Notes: generated from the letters alone by a model not told the origin. A stretch of 64,000 nt of DNA from Crocinitomicaceae bacterium (GCA_017983465.1 JAGOBK010000002.1:1-64000); one strand, 5' to 3'; shown: positions 34,686 through 44,046, counted from the stretch's first letter. Numbers and translations: made by a program.

Positions 34686-35702
34686 TTATGTTCCTGGAGT
34701 AAATTGTTTTAGAAATCTAATGTCATTTTCTGAGTATAAACGAAGATCGGTTACACGGTATTTCAATTGTGCAATGCGCTCAACTCCCATTCCAAAAGCA
34801 AATCCCGAATAAACTGTTGAGTCAATCCCGCAAGCATCTAACACATTTGGGTCAACCATTCCACATCCGAGAATTTCCAGCCATCCTGAGTACTTACATA
34901 CATTGCATCCTTTTCCATGACACAAGGTACAGGAAACATCAACTTCCGCACTTGGTTCAGTAAAGGGGAAATAAGAAGGTCTTAGGCGGATCGAAGCTTT
35001 TTCTCCAAATAATTCTTTGGCAAAAAACAACAATGTTTGTTTTAAATCTGCGAAAGAAACATTCTTGTCGATGTACAAACCTTCAATTTGATGAAAGAAG
35101 CAATGTGCGCGAGCTGAAATTGCTTCGTTTCGGTAAACCCTTCCCGGTGAAATAGTTCGAATGGGTGGCTTTGAATTTTCCATGACACGTACCTGAACAC
35201 TGCTAGTATGCGTTCGCAATGCCATCTCTACTTCTCCTTTTTCAACAAAAAAAGTGTCCTGCATGTCTCTTGCTGGATGCTCAGGAGGAAAGTTTAAAGC
35301 GGAGAAATTATGCCAATCATCCTCAATTTCCGGTCCTTCAGAAACAACATAACCGATGCGATTGAAAATGTCAATGATTTCTTTTCGGACAAGCGAAAGC
35401 GGGTGATGGCTTCCGATGAGTGAATCCGATCCCGGTTTACTCAAGTCCTCTTTGTCGGCCGCAGAAGCACTTTGAGAAAGAACACTTTTAAAAGATTCTA
35501 ATTTATCTTCAGCGAGTTGTCGTACTTCATTGATTTGTTGTCCAACAGCCCTTTTTTCCTCATTGGGAACGCTTTTTAAGGCTCCATAGAGGTCTTTAAT
35601 TTGACCTTTTGATCCTAAAAATTGAATTCGAAAGTTTTCTAAATCATTTGCTGATTGAATTTCGAATGCATGAACAGCCTCTAAAATTTCTTTAATATTC
35701 AT
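34686..35702 (-). CDS. pheS: Phenylalanine-tRNA ligase alpha subunit
   Basis: PheS is the catalytic subunit of the alpha2-beta2 synthetase. The 338 residues show the N-terminal coiled coil (about 1-90), motif 2 region ISPGRVYRNEAISARAHCFF (about 184-203), the FTEPSAEVD block (about 247-255) and motif 3 GFAFGMGVERIAQL (about 296-309). A CTLC..GCNVC segment (about 258-270) could bind a metal. pheT is not adjacent, which is usual in this phylum. It leads an operon with ytxJ and the glutaminyl cyclase. Confidence 0.97.
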   Translation of the reverse strand: MNIKEILEAVHAFEIQSANDLENFRIQFLGSKGQIKDLYGALKSVPNEEKRAVGQQINEVRQLAEDKLESFKSVLSQSASAADKEDLSKPGSDSLIGSHHPLSLVRKEIIDIFNRIGYVVSEGPEIEDDWHNFSALNFPPEHPARDMQDTFFVEKGEVEMALRTHTSSVQVRVMENSKPPIRTISPGRVYRNEAISARAHCFFHQIEGLYIDKNVSFADLKQTLLFFAKELFGEKASIRLRPSYFPFTEPSAEVDVSCTLCHGKGCNVCKYSGWLEILGCGMVDPNVLDACGIDSTVYSGFAFGMGVERIAQLKYRVTDLRLYSENDIRFLKQFTPGT

Positions 35703-35770
35703 TTTCTTGTGACATAGTGTAACTTTTCGGACCCAAAACTTGTTTAACTTGTAGCTAAACAGCCCTAAAC

Positions 35771-36169
35771 ATGCAAATGTACAAGAATTTTATTGGTAAA
35801 ATCAAGCTGTTCGATGGAATTATTACCCTAGTTCTGCTGAGTTCTGTGTTACTCACTTCATGTTATAAAAAGGAACCAACCACACTTGAGGTTGCTGTTC
35901 AATTTTCGAATGGGGAACTCGTTAAAAACGCGAAAGTAAAGTTAGTTGTTGAACCGACTAATAACTCAACTCAATTATCCATTATCAATGACAGTACAAC
36001 CACAAATTCAGGTGGATTAGCGTTCTTTGATATGGACAAATATTACAAATCTGGTCAAGTTGGGGTAGCTGTATTAAAGGTTGAGGCATTTTATTTTGGC
36101 TTGAGCGGAAACCAAGTGATTCAGGTAGAAGAGGAAAAACGAAATCGTGTCGTCGTTATGATCCAATGA
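35771..36169 (+). CDS. Small lipoprotein, first of a paralogous triplet
   Basis: A 132-residue predicted lipoprotein; the signal VLLSSVLLTSC gives lipidated C31. The mature part is one beta-sandwich-like domain: LEVAVQFSNGELVKNAKVKL, a Thr/Asn-rich loop, GGLAFFDMDKYYKSGQVGVA, and the ending RVVVMIQ. This resembles a single carboxypeptidase-regulatory-like domain. It aligns by eye with the next two genes (shared AKV block, DMD-x-YY, GQ-x-GVAVL). A second Met at residue 3 could be the start. It is divergent from pheS. I found no perfect promoter box in the 68-base gap. Function unknown. Confidence 0.8.
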   Translation: MQMYKNFIGKIKLFDGIITLVLLSSVLLTSCYKKEPTTLEVAVQFSNGELVKNAKVKLVVEPTNNSTQLSIINDSTTTNSGGLAFFDMDKYYKSGQVGVAVLKVEAFYFGLSGNQVIQVEEEKRNRVVVMIQ

Positions 36170-36174
36170 TGCTA

Positions 36175-36206
36175 TTTGAGCAATTAAAAAAAATAATGTA
36201 AATTTG
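36175..36206 (+). promoter_or_regulatory. Promoter of lipoprotein genes 2 and 3
   Basis: TTTG (36175-36178), a 20-base spacer and TAAATTTG (36199-36206), a perfect -7 box, followed by a 16-base leader to the ATG at 36223. Confidence 0.65.
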
Positions 36207-36222
36207 AAACTTTCGAACCAAT

Positions 36223-36594
36223 ATGAAAACCTTTTTTAACCTACTTACACTGAGTTTAGTTATCTTAATCAGTGTTTCTTGTGAGTCCAAAGATCCTGCT
36301 GTATTGAAGGTATTTGTTCGCTCATCATCGAATCAACTAATGGACGGAGCTAAAGTTATCGTCATTGGTGACCAACAATCTAATCCGGCAACACTTCCTT
36401 TTGTTGACACCGTATTTTCGAATGCTTCTGGATTCGCGGTTGTTGATATGGACCAGTATTTCAATGTTTCTGGAGAAGAAAATACAACTGGTTATTTTGA
36501 TATCATTGTTAAATACAACAATAAAGTAGCATACGATTATGCACGTTGCCGTGTTCACACAACAACGGTTAAAACAATATACTTACCGAACTAA
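36223..36594 (+). CDS. Small lipoprotein, second of a paralogous triplet
   Basis: A 123-residue predicted lipoprotein with lipobox ISVSC (C20). The mature domain begins AVLKVFVRSSSNQLMDGAKV and includes DTVFSNASGFAVVDMDQYF, matching the same positions of its neighbours, then a more divergent C-terminal half rich in Tyr ending KTIYLPN. It has its own promoter and is followed 11 bases later by the third copy, so genes 2 and 3 are probably co-transcribed. The fold looks like a carboxypeptidase-regulatory-like beta-sandwich; the role is unknown. Confidence 0.8.
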   Translation: MKTFFNLLTLSLVILISVSCESKDPAVLKVFVRSSSNQLMDGAKVIVIGDQQSNPATLPFVDTVFSNASGFAVVDMDQYFNVSGEENTTGYFDIIVKYNNKVAYDYARCRVHTTTVKTIYLPN

Positions 36595-36605
36595 ATTAAA
36601 CTGAG

Positions 36606-36968
36606 ATGAAAAATATCATTGTTCTAGCAATCCTTTCTGTTATCGTTTCTACATCATGTAGAAAAAAATTAGATACTGTTGCTAACATTTATATCAAGGA
36701 TGAAAATAATGCAAGTGTGAGTAACGCAATGGTTGTTTTATACGGTACAAACACACAAGGAACACCGCAACAAGTTGCTGTTTTCGATACTGCCTACACC
36801 AATCTCAACGGGATGGCTACATTTAACTACAACGAACTATACCAACTTGGACAAGCAGGTGTTGCAGTTTTGGATATTGATGCAAAAAAAGGCAACAAAT
36901 CTGGTGCTGGGATTATCAAAATCGAAGCGGAAAAAGTAAACGAAGAAACCGTTTACATTCAGCCTTAA
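36606..36968 (+). CDS. Small lipoprotein, third of a paralogous triplet
   Basis: A 120-residue predicted lipoprotein with lipobox VSTSC (C18). The mature domain shows NASVSNAMVVLYG, DTAYTNLNGMATFNYNELY, GQAGVAVLDIDAK and ends EETVYIQP, paralleling the first copy most closely in its second half. It is convergent with the 104-residue unknown gene, sharing the four bases TTAA (36965-36968). The small size and repeated domain suggest an outer-membrane structural or interaction role; that is inference. Confidence 0.8.
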   Translation: MKNIIVLAILSVIVSTSCRKKLDTVANIYIKDENNASVSNAMVVLYGTNTQGTPQQVAVFDTAYTNLNGMATFNYNELYQLGQAGVAVLDIDAKKGNKSGAGIIKIEAEKVNEETVYIQP

Positions 36969-37279
36969 GCTCGGATTTGTTTTAACGGAACCAACGCTTC
37001 ACCTTCCAATTCTTGCTGTGTAAACATTCGGTTCAGTTCGGAAGGCAATACCACATTGTACTCGGTAACGAATCCCAAATTAAAACAACACATATGGTCG
37101 TATAGATCAAATTGCTCGTTGTTTTTTTGAAGCAAATTCACTAAAGCATTCAATCGCGCAATTGGCATGCGAACCTTCGTGTCGTATTGAAGAAATTCTT
37201 TGTGTAATACTCCTGTTAATACAACTTCTGAGTCTGTGTTGTTAAACCACATTTCTTTTAATTCAAATTTCTTTTCCAT
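36965..37279 (-). CDS. Unknown small protein
   Basis: I do not recognise this 104-residue protein. It has no signal peptide or membrane segment, is mildly acidic, and contains a CC pair (DHMCCFNLGF, about 60-69). The pattern of KEMWFNNTDSEVVLTG near the start and a helical middle (MPIARLNALVNLLQKN) suggests a compact cytosolic fold. It is divergent from tatC. Its coding nature is supported by the full use of the space and by the shared-stop arrangement with the lipoprotein gene. Confidence 0.65.
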   Translation of the reverse strand: MEKKFELKEMWFNNTDSEVVLTGVLHKEFLQYDTKVRMPIARLNALVNLLQKNNEQFDLYDHMCCFNLGFVTEYNVVLPSELNRMFTQQELEGEALVPLKQIRA

Positions 37280-37343
37280 AGCCGTTAATTTTAAACAAAG
37301 TTGCGGGTTCAGGTCGTAAACAATTTACGTTCTAAAAACTTCC

Positions 37344-37373
37344 TTTGTAGGAGAGAGAAAATCACTACTTTTG
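37344..37373 (+). promoter_or_regulatory. Promoter of tatC, abutting its start codon
   Basis: TTTG (37344-37347), an 18-base spacer and TACTTTTG (37366-37373), a perfect -7 box, then CACC and the ATG at 37378. This is the clearest case of a consensus promoter with no room for a leader. Confidence 0.7.
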
Positions 37374-37377
37374 CACC

Positions 37378-38157
37378 ATGTCAGACAACAAGCAAATGTC
37401 CTTTCTTGATCACTTAGAAGAACTAAGATGGAGGCTCATGCGTTCTGCAATTGCTGTAGTTATTTTCGCAATTGTTATTTGGATCTACCAAAAGGAAATC
37501 ATGGAGAATGTTTTCCTAATCATGGTAGACCCGAATTTTGTGACCTTTAGACTTCTATGCGAATATTTAAACGTTTGCATTGACAAAATTCCGGTCAACT
37601 TTCAAAGCATGACCTTGTCCGGTCAATTTTCATATGCCTTAATGATGAGTATCATGGGTGGGGCCGTTTTAGCCTTTCCTTACATTTTCTATCAACTATG
37701 GTCTTTTGTCAAACCTGGACTAAAATTCAAGGAGCGTAAAATGGCCAAAGGAATTGTCTTTTATGTCAGTATACTTTTCTTTACAGGTATACTCTTTGGT
37801 TATTTCGTTGTGGCTCCATTGAGTGTCCAATTTTTTGGAGCGTTTCAAATCACCGATAAAATCAGAAATGATTTTACTATCAGTTCTTACATGAGCACCA
37901 TTCTATCGACGGTCTTTTATACCGGACTGTTCTTTTTGCTGCCCGTTGTGACTTACTTATTGGTCAAAATTGGACTTTTCACACCTGAATTTCTGGTTAA
38001 ATACCGAAAACACGCCGTTGTTGTTATTTTAATTTTGGCGGCCGTCATTACCCCTCCGGATGTGATTTCACAAGTAATTGTAACTATTCCGATTTACTTG
38101 CTATTTGAAATCAGTGTTCTTGTAGCTAAACGTGTTGCTAAAAATCAGCAAGAATAA
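37378..38157 (+). CDS. tatC: Sec-independent protein translocase TatC
   Basis: TatC is the signal-peptide-binding core of the twin-arginine translocase in the inner membrane. The 259 residues begin with the conserved MSFLDHLEELRWRLMRS and show six hydrophobic segments (about 18-38, 75-100, 118-145, 165-195, 205-222 and 226-245). FPYIFYQLWSFVKPGLKFKE and AVITPPDVISQ are family blocks. tatA is not adjacent. It starts an operon with a DUF5686 outer-membrane protein (10 bases downstream) and lptB. Confidence 0.96.
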   Translation: MSDNKQMSFLDHLEELRWRLMRSAIAVVIFAIVIWIYQKEIMENVFLIMVDPNFVTFRLLCEYLNVCIDKIPVNFQSMTLSGQFSYALMMSIMGGAVLAFPYIFYQLWSFVKPGLKFKERKMAKGIVFYVSILFFTGILFGYFVVAPLSVQFFGAFQITDKIRNDFTISSYMSTILSTVFYTGLFFLLPVVTYLLVKIGLFTPEFLVKYRKHAVVVILILAAVITPPDVISQVIVTIPIYLLFEISVLVAKRVAKNQQE

Positions 38158-38167
38158 GCGCATACTT

Positions 38168-40618
38168 ATGAAGACTCGACTGCTGCTTTTTTTGTTGCTT
38201 ATCGCCCCAATACTGTCATTCAGTCAAACAACAACAGTGAAAGGAACTGTATTGGATGAAAAGGGCGAACCAATCCCCTACGCTAGGGTTCGATTCTCTG
38301 GGACGAAAATTGGGACGCTAACCGATACGGTAGGTGCATTTTTTCTTCAAAGTTATTACGCCACAGACTCCATTCAAGTTCAATTCATTGGATTCAAAAC
38401 ACAGTCCATTAAAATTAAAAAGGATGTTGAACAATCACTAAAAATTCAGTTAGCTGTTCAGTCAACAGATTACAAAGATGTTGTGGTGATGATTTCTAGC
38501 GAATCTCCAGCAGTGGCATTGCACAAAAAGGTGATTGCCAATAAACCAATAAATAACAAGGAGAAATTAGGTGCCTATCAATACAATCTTTACAATAAAA
38601 TTCAATTAGACCTCAATAATTTAGGGGATAAGTTCCAACAAAATGGACTCGTTAAACGAATGGATCTTGTTATGAATTATTTAGATTCTACAAGTGATGG
38701 CAACACCTATTTACCCGTTATCTTAACAGAGTCAATATCTGATTTTTATTTCAAAAATCAACCTAAACAGAAAAAGGAAGTTGTTCAAGCAACGAAAATT
38801 ACTGGGATTGAAAACGTTCAGGTGAATCAGTTCCTTGGGGATATGTATTTAGATTTAAATGTTTACGACAATATTTATGATCTATTTAATAAATCATTTA
38901 TCAGCCCACTGGCACCTTTTGCTAGATCTTATTATCAATTTGTGCTAGAAGATTCCACTTTCATTGGATCTGATTGGTGTTACAAATTACGTTTTGAACC
39001 TAAAAGAACCGGCGACCTTGCTTTTACAGGTGAAATGTGGATTAATGACACAACCTACGCAGTTAAACAAATCAAAGCGTCTATTTCTCCCGATGCCAAT
39101 TTAAACTACATTCAAAATTTCTACTTTGAACACGTTTTCGATCAAGTTCAAAACGAAGTGTGGATGCTCACCGAGGAACGACTTATTTTGGAGTTTAGGT
39201 TAAATGAAGATTCAAAGATCTTAGGAATGTTCGGACGAAAATACAGTAAACGAAGTGACTTTGTTATTAATCAAGCGAAGGATAACTCGTTTTATGCCAA
39301 TAATTCCGTTGAAATCAGCGATAGTGCAAAAGTGAGGAATGCTGAATATTGGCAAAGTAATCGTCCTATTACCTTAAATGTGCAAGAAAAACACATAGAA
39401 GAAATGGTTGATTCACTGAGTAAAACCACCTTTTATAAATCCATGAAAAAACTGGTTTACTTTGCCACAACCGGTTATTTTCCATTGAATAAAATTGAAA
39501 TAGGAAACGCCACTTCCTTAATTAGCAAGAATCCAGTTGAGAATTACCGTGTGGCTTTGGCATTAAGAACTTCGAATGAATTCTCTAAAAGACTTGAGCT
39601 CGGAGGACGAGTAGCCTATGGTTTTGAAGATGAGAAACTGAAATATGCAGGAAAAATACGGTATAACATCACACCAAAAAAACGTGGGATGCTTACGGGC
39701 ATTTACTCGTATGACATTGAACAAATTGGTCAATCTCCTACAGCCGCTTCCATGGGAAGTACCTTTGCAACCGTCTTCAACACGGCGCCTTTTGATAAAT
39801 TGACTTTCGTAAATAAAGTAGGGCTGAATCTAGAAAAGGACATTAAAAAGGACCTCATCTTATATGGTGGATTCGAATGGAAAAGTTACTCTCCTCTCGG
39901 TTTAGCGAATTATCAACGCGTACTCAATTACGACACCATAAATGTGTCAAACATTAAAACCTTCGAGTTTATTGGCCGTGTTAGATGGACAAAAGGTGAA
40001 GAGTTTATTTCTGGCTATTTTGACAGAACAAGTCTGAGATCAGTATATCCGATTTTCTCGCTTCAAGCAATTATTGGAATGAAAAATATTTTTGGAAGTG
40101 AGTACAACTACCAGCGTTTAGAATTCCAAATGGAACATAATACGCAATTAGGTGTCTTGGGACGAATGCGATATGGTGTTACCACTGGATATATCTTTGG
40201 AACCACTGCGTATCCTTTTCTGAAGGTTCATGAAGGGAATCAGTCTTTGTGGTTGTTGACAAGCACCTTTAATAAATTAAACTTCATGGAATTCATCAGT
40301 GATAAATACGTAACTGGTTTTATCGAAAATCATTGGGAAGGATTATTTTTTGACCGCATTCCTTTGGTGAAAAAACTGAACCTACGTCTCGTATCTACCG
40401 GAAGAATTCTATACGGTGACATCAGTCAAAAACATGAACAAGCCATGTTAATTCCTGATTTTGTGAAACGATTTAATGGAGTGCCATACATGGAGACTTC
40501 CATTGGTATTGAGAACATTGTGAAAGTCATTCGTATTGATTTAGTTTGGCGAATGACCCACCCCATTCCCGGACAAAGTCCATTTGGAATACGTGCGCGT
40601 TATGCCTTGAATTTTTAA
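38168..40618 (+). CDS. DUF5686 / carboxypeptidase-regulatory outer-membrane protein
   Basis: An 816-residue envelope protein. The signal peptide MKTRLLLFLLLIAPILSFS is followed by QTTTVKG. A carboxypeptidase-regulatory-like domain comes first (about 22-105, VKGTVLDEKGEPIPYARVRF), then a DUF5686 region (about 120-480) and a C-terminal part with alternating aromatic strands ending in IRARYALNF, typical of an outer-membrane beta-barrel closing on Phe. I chose the ATG at 38168, which opens on the signal peptide; the frame runs 12 codons further into tatC. The family has no proven function. It lies between tatC and lptB, consistent with envelope work. Confidence 0.9.
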   Translation: MKTRLLLFLLLIAPILSFSQTTTVKGTVLDEKGEPIPYARVRFSGTKIGTLTDTVGAFFLQSYYATDSIQVQFIGFKTQSIKIKKDVEQSLKIQLAVQSTDYKDVVVMISSESPAVALHKKVIANKPINNKEKLGAYQYNLYNKIQLDLNNLGDKFQQNGLVKRMDLVMNYLDSTSDGNTYLPVILTESISDFYFKNQPKQKKEVVQATKITGIENVQVNQFLGDMYLDLNVYDNIYDLFNKSFISPLAPFARSYYQFVLEDSTFIGSDWCYKLRFEPKRTGDLAFTGEMWINDTTYAVKQIKASISPDANLNYIQNFYFEHVFDQVQNEVWMLTEERLILEFRLNEDSKILGMFGRKYSKRSDFVINQAKDNSFYANNSVEISDSAKVRNAEYWQSNRPITLNVQEKHIEEMVDSLSKTTFYKSMKKLVYFATTGYFPLNKIEIGNATSLISKNPVENYRVALALRTSNEFSKRLELGGRVAYGFEDEKLKYAGKIRYNITPKKRGMLTGIYSYDIEQIGQSPTAASMGSTFATVFNTAPFDKLTFVNKVGLNLEKDIKKDLILYGGFEWKSYSPLGLANYQRVLNYDTINVSNIKTFEFIGRVRWTKGEEFISGYFDRTSLRSVYPIFSLQAIIGMKNIFGSEYNYQRLEFQMEHNTQLGVLGRMRYGVTTGYIFGTTAYPFLKVHEGNQSLWLLTSTFNKLNFMEFISDKYVTGFIENHWEGLFFDRIPLVKKLNLRLVSTGRILYGDISQKHEQAMLIPDFVKRFNGVPYMETSIGIENIVKVIRIDLVWRMTHPIPGQSPFGIRARYALNF

Positions 40619-40630
40619 TACCTTCGTATC

Positions 40631-41356
40631 GTGAAATTGTACACTGAACATATTCGTAAAACCTATAAAGGAAGACCTGTAGTTAATGGTGTTTCGGTAG
40701 AAGTGAATCAAGGTGAAATCGTTGGGCTTTTAGGGCCAAACGGTGCTGGAAAAACCACGTCCTTTTACATGATGGTCGGATTAGTTCGTCCAGATGAAGG
40801 ATCCGTTTTTTTGGATGATGTTGAAATCACGAAACTACCCATGTACAAACGAGCGCAAATGGGAATTGGTTATCTTCCACAAGAAGTCTCTGTTTTTCGT
40901 AAACTGAGCGTTGAAGATAACATCATGGCAATTCTCGAAATGACTGATCTGTCCAAAGAAGAGCGATCCGAAAAATTGGAACAACTTCTGGAGGAATTTA
41001 GTCTAATACATGTTAGGAAAAACCTTGGAAATCGCCTGTCAGGTGGAGAAAAAAGAAGAACCGAGATCGCCAGAGCTTTAGCAACGAATCCGAAATTTGT
41101 CCTGTTGGATGAACCCTTCGCAGGAGTTGACCCAATCGCCGTAGAAGACATTCAAAGCATTATTTCGGAACTCAAGAAACGCAATATTGGCATCCTCATT
41201 ACGGACCACAATGTACAAGAAACATTGTCGATTACCGATCGTGCGTATTTACTCTTTGAAGGAAGTATTCTGAAATCCGGTACAGCGGAAGAATTAGCAT
41301 CTGATGAACAGGTAAGAAAAGTATACCTTGGTCAAAACTTTGTTTTACGCAAGTAG
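40631..41356 (+). CDS. lptB: LPS export ABC transporter ATP-binding protein
   Basis: LptB powers extraction of LPS from the inner membrane with LptFG. The 241 residues have Walker A GPNGAGKT (35-42), the Q-loop region YLPQEVSVF (81-89), signature LSGGE (136-140), Walker B FVLLDEP (156-162) and the switch His in LITDHNVQE. The LPQE and DHNV forms are typical of LptB rather than of general ABC ATPases. The start codon is GTG at 40631; the family begins exactly at KLYTEHI. It ends two bases before the convergent PKD gene. Confidence 0.95.
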   Translation: MKLYTEHIRKTYKGRPVVNGVSVEVNQGEIVGLLGPNGAGKTTSFYMMVGLVRPDEGSVFLDDVEITKLPMYKRAQMGIGYLPQEVSVFRKLSVEDNIMAILEMTDLSKEERSEKLEQLLEEFSLIHVRKNLGNRLSGGEKRRTEIARALATNPKFVLLDEPFAGVDPIAVEDIQSIISELKKRNIGILITDHNVQETLSITDRAYLLFEGSILKSGTAEELASDEQVRKVYLGQNFVLRK

Positions 41357-41358
41357 GC

Positions 41359-44031
41359 TTACCTAATCAAGGTTACGAACCCATCTAGCGCCTGCCAAAT
41401 ATATGGTTTGTCGCAAGAACGGAATTTTAACTTGTACGTATACAAGCCATCTTGACACATAACGCCATCCAATTGTCCATCCCATGCTTGCTTTGGATCA
41501 TTGGTTTGAAAGATCACTTCTCCCCATCGATTGTAAATACTAAACTCCCACGCAACAACTTCAAAATCAGTTACTGGAATAAATAACTCATTTCGATTAT
41601 TTTGATCTGGAATAAAGGTGTTTGGAATATATATTGAAAATGGTTCCACCATTACTGATCGTCTTGCGGTATCTCGACATCCAAATTGATTGGAGACAAT
41701 TTGCATAGGGTAATCTGAGCCTGAATTGATATAATCGTGACTAAAATTGGCAAGATTGGATGTGTATTCTCTATTGTCAAAAATATATTGGTAGTTGGTC
41801 GCTCCACTAGACTGATCGAAGAAAGAAACGGTATTCTGACACACATCCACCTTATCCGGATTGACCATAAATCCAGCAGTCGGCGAAGGATTAACCGTGA
41901 CTAAATCCTGTTTCATCAAATAAAGTGTATCCATGCACCCGTACAGTTGATTCAAGGTTAATCCAACACTATAATTTCCTGGTGTAAGGTAAATATGATT
42001 AGGATTTACAGCAGTAGAAGTACTGCCATCACCGAAGGTCCAAAGGTATTGAGTAGGCACATCTGATTGACTCAAATTTACGAATTGTGCCAGTGAAGGA
42101 GCACATTGAAGTGTATTGATAAACATGAAATCAATCGTTGCGTGTCCAAAGATTTGTACAAGCGAACTAACGGTATCAATGCAATTGTCATACTGACCAA
42201 TGAAATATACCGGCATACTTCCTGCCTGTATATAATTTACATCTTGTACACTTAAATTTGAAGAGGAAGTGGGATTTGCATTCACTCCAAAGTCCCAATA
42301 GTAAACCGCATTATTGGGTCCAGAAACCGTGGCAAGAAAATCGAAAGTTTCATCAATACACAAGGAATCAGAATGACTTATCGACATGATTAAAGGCTCT
42401 TTAATGGTCACCTGAACTTGCGATGTATCTGAACACGTAGAAAAAGAACTAGCAATTAATTGAACCGTGTAAACTCCAGGTGCTGGAAAAGTAAAGGTTG
42501 GCGTTGTCAGAATACTTTGACCAACACTTGTCGATCCCAAACTAAAATCCCATGAATAGTTGATTGCTGAGCTAGAATTATTGCCAAATGGAATAGTGAA
42601 TCCAAGGCACTCAACCAAAGGAGGAACAGAAATACTGCTGGTTGGTACATCAAAGATAAATACGGAGTCAACGTAACTTAACTGACAAAATCCATCGTCT
42701 GCTATTACTTCGATGGTATGGTAGCCTGGAGTAGAAAAAGATACATTGAACAGAGAGTTCCCGGTTCCCGTTGTTTGACTAGCACTTGGATCCAAAACCC
42801 AATTCAAACTAGCGGAGGGATTCGACACATTCGCGATAAAATCAAAATTATTTCCAAGAATACACAAAGAATCTTGTGCAGACCAAGAAACACTGAGTGG
42901 ATTGTTTACAATCACATTCATATACGCTGTATCCGTACAAGGCATTCCCGGATTAACAATTAACTGAACATTGTAATTTCCCGGAGATGGGAAAGTATAA
43001 TTAGGGGCAAACTGAGAACTCACATCGGTGGTGATATTTGGCACTCCAAAGTTCCAAGCATAAGAAGTTCCACCGTATGAATTATTGACAAATGGGACAT
43101 TCAGTCCTTGACAATAAGAAACGAATGTTGGAAGTTGCGTTTGTAGCGGCAATAAAGCCTGTAATACGATGTTACAATCAAAAACGCGGAACAAGAAATC
43201 ACGAATTGTTTGTCCAACCAATACACCATTTCTGTATTCTTTGACACAAACGCCTACAACGAATAATCCAATCATGTTTGGATTAACCGTAAGAATACCC
43301 GTTACCGGATCAATAACGGTGGAAGATCCTGCTCCAAGTGGTTGCTGTGAGTTAAACGTTCCTCCATTCCATTGTACCGGAAAATATGGAGGTGCAGGAG
43401 CTTGTGTTGGCTGCGGATTCGCAGAACTTGCTCCGGACCATGGAGTTACTAATGAATAGACCAACTGATCACCGTCTGGATCTGTCGCAACATGATTAAA
43501 AATGAGCTCATCATTGTTGCAGAGTAATACAGGTGGATAATTCGAGAAACGCGGACTACTATTTGCTGTGAATCCAGTGTCGGAACCAGGAACGTGTGTC
43601 GTAAGTGTTATTCCCGTATCATCAGGAAACAATAAATTGGTGATATTTGGTCCCCTGCAACAACGCTGATACGAGACATCATAGCCACCCGGAGTTGGGG
43701 GAAGTGTGACGACCGTTGTATAAATCGCACGTTCAACACAAATGTTATTAGGGGGTGTCGCGCATGGATTATTGAAATTAACTGGCAAAACTACGCTCCC
43801 CGGAAAAGGAACAAGAATGTTTTGGAAAAACTCATTGTTTGCTTTGTAGATGGTTAAAGTTAGAGGATCATCATATTGTGCCCCTGTTGAATTGCAATCA
43901 CGGTACAAAGTAATGAAAAATCGATATTGATTATTTCCCAAGTAATCATAATAGATATCTCCACCAATAATATGCGAGGCATAACTATTCGTGATCATGA
44001 AAAAGGAAATAATAAGGTAGAGATTCTTCAT
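41359..44031 (-). CDS. PKD-repeat surface protein with T9SS type B sorting domain
   Basis: An 890-residue exported protein. The signal peptide MKNLYLIISFFMITNSYA is followed by SHIIGGDIYY. The N-terminal 300 residues contain many Cys and a cadherin-like DPDGDQLVYSLVTP stretch. Several PKD domains follow (YAWNFG, YSWDFS, YYWDFG, YLWTFGDGS). The last about 90 residues form the type B (CHU_C) sorting domain: YIPNTFIPDQNNRNELFIP, FSIYNRWGEVIF, YTYKLKF, ending FVTLIR. Such proteins are typically adhesins or gliding-linked surface proteins. The ATG at 44031 opens on the signal peptide, with a consensus promoter 15 bases upstream. Confidence 0.92.
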   Translation of the reverse strand: MKNLYLIISFFMITNSYASHIIGGDIYYDYLGNNQYRFFITLYRDCNSTGAQYDDPLTLTIYKANNEFFQNILVPFPGSVVLPVNFNNPCATPPNNICVERAIYTTVVTLPPTPGGYDVSYQRCCRGPNITNLLFPDDTGITLTTHVPGSDTGFTANSSPRFSNYPPVLLCNNDELIFNHVATDPDGDQLVYSLVTPWSGASSANPQPTQAPAPPYFPVQWNGGTFNSQQPLGAGSSTVIDPVTGILTVNPNMIGLFVVGVCVKEYRNGVLVGQTIRDFLFRVFDCNIVLQALLPLQTQLPTFVSYCQGLNVPFVNNSYGGTSYAWNFGVPNITTDVSSQFAPNYTFPSPGNYNVQLIVNPGMPCTDTAYMNVIVNNPLSVSWSAQDSLCILGNNFDFIANVSNPSASLNWVLDPSASQTTGTGNSLFNVSFSTPGYHTIEVIADDGFCQLSYVDSVFIFDVPTSSISVPPLVECLGFTIPFGNNSSSAINYSWDFSLGSTSVGQSILTTPTFTFPAPGVYTVQLIASSFSTCSDTSQVQVTIKEPLIMSISHSDSLCIDETFDFLATVSGPNNAVYYWDFGVNANPTSSSNLSVQDVNYIQAGSMPVYFIGQYDNCIDTVSSLVQIFGHATIDFMFINTLQCAPSLAQFVNLSQSDVPTQYLWTFGDGSTSTAVNPNHIYLTPGNYSVGLTLNQLYGCMDTLYLMKQDLVTVNPSPTAGFMVNPDKVDVCQNTVSFFDQSSGATNYQYIFDNREYTSNLANFSHDYINSGSDYPMQIVSNQFGCRDTARRSVMVEPFSIYIPNTFIPDQNNRNELFIPVTDFEVVAWEFSIYNRWGEVIFQTNDPKQAWDGQLDGVMCQDGLYTYKLKFRSCDKPYIWQALDGFVTLIR

Positions 44032-44046
44032 GTTGCTACTAAGACG

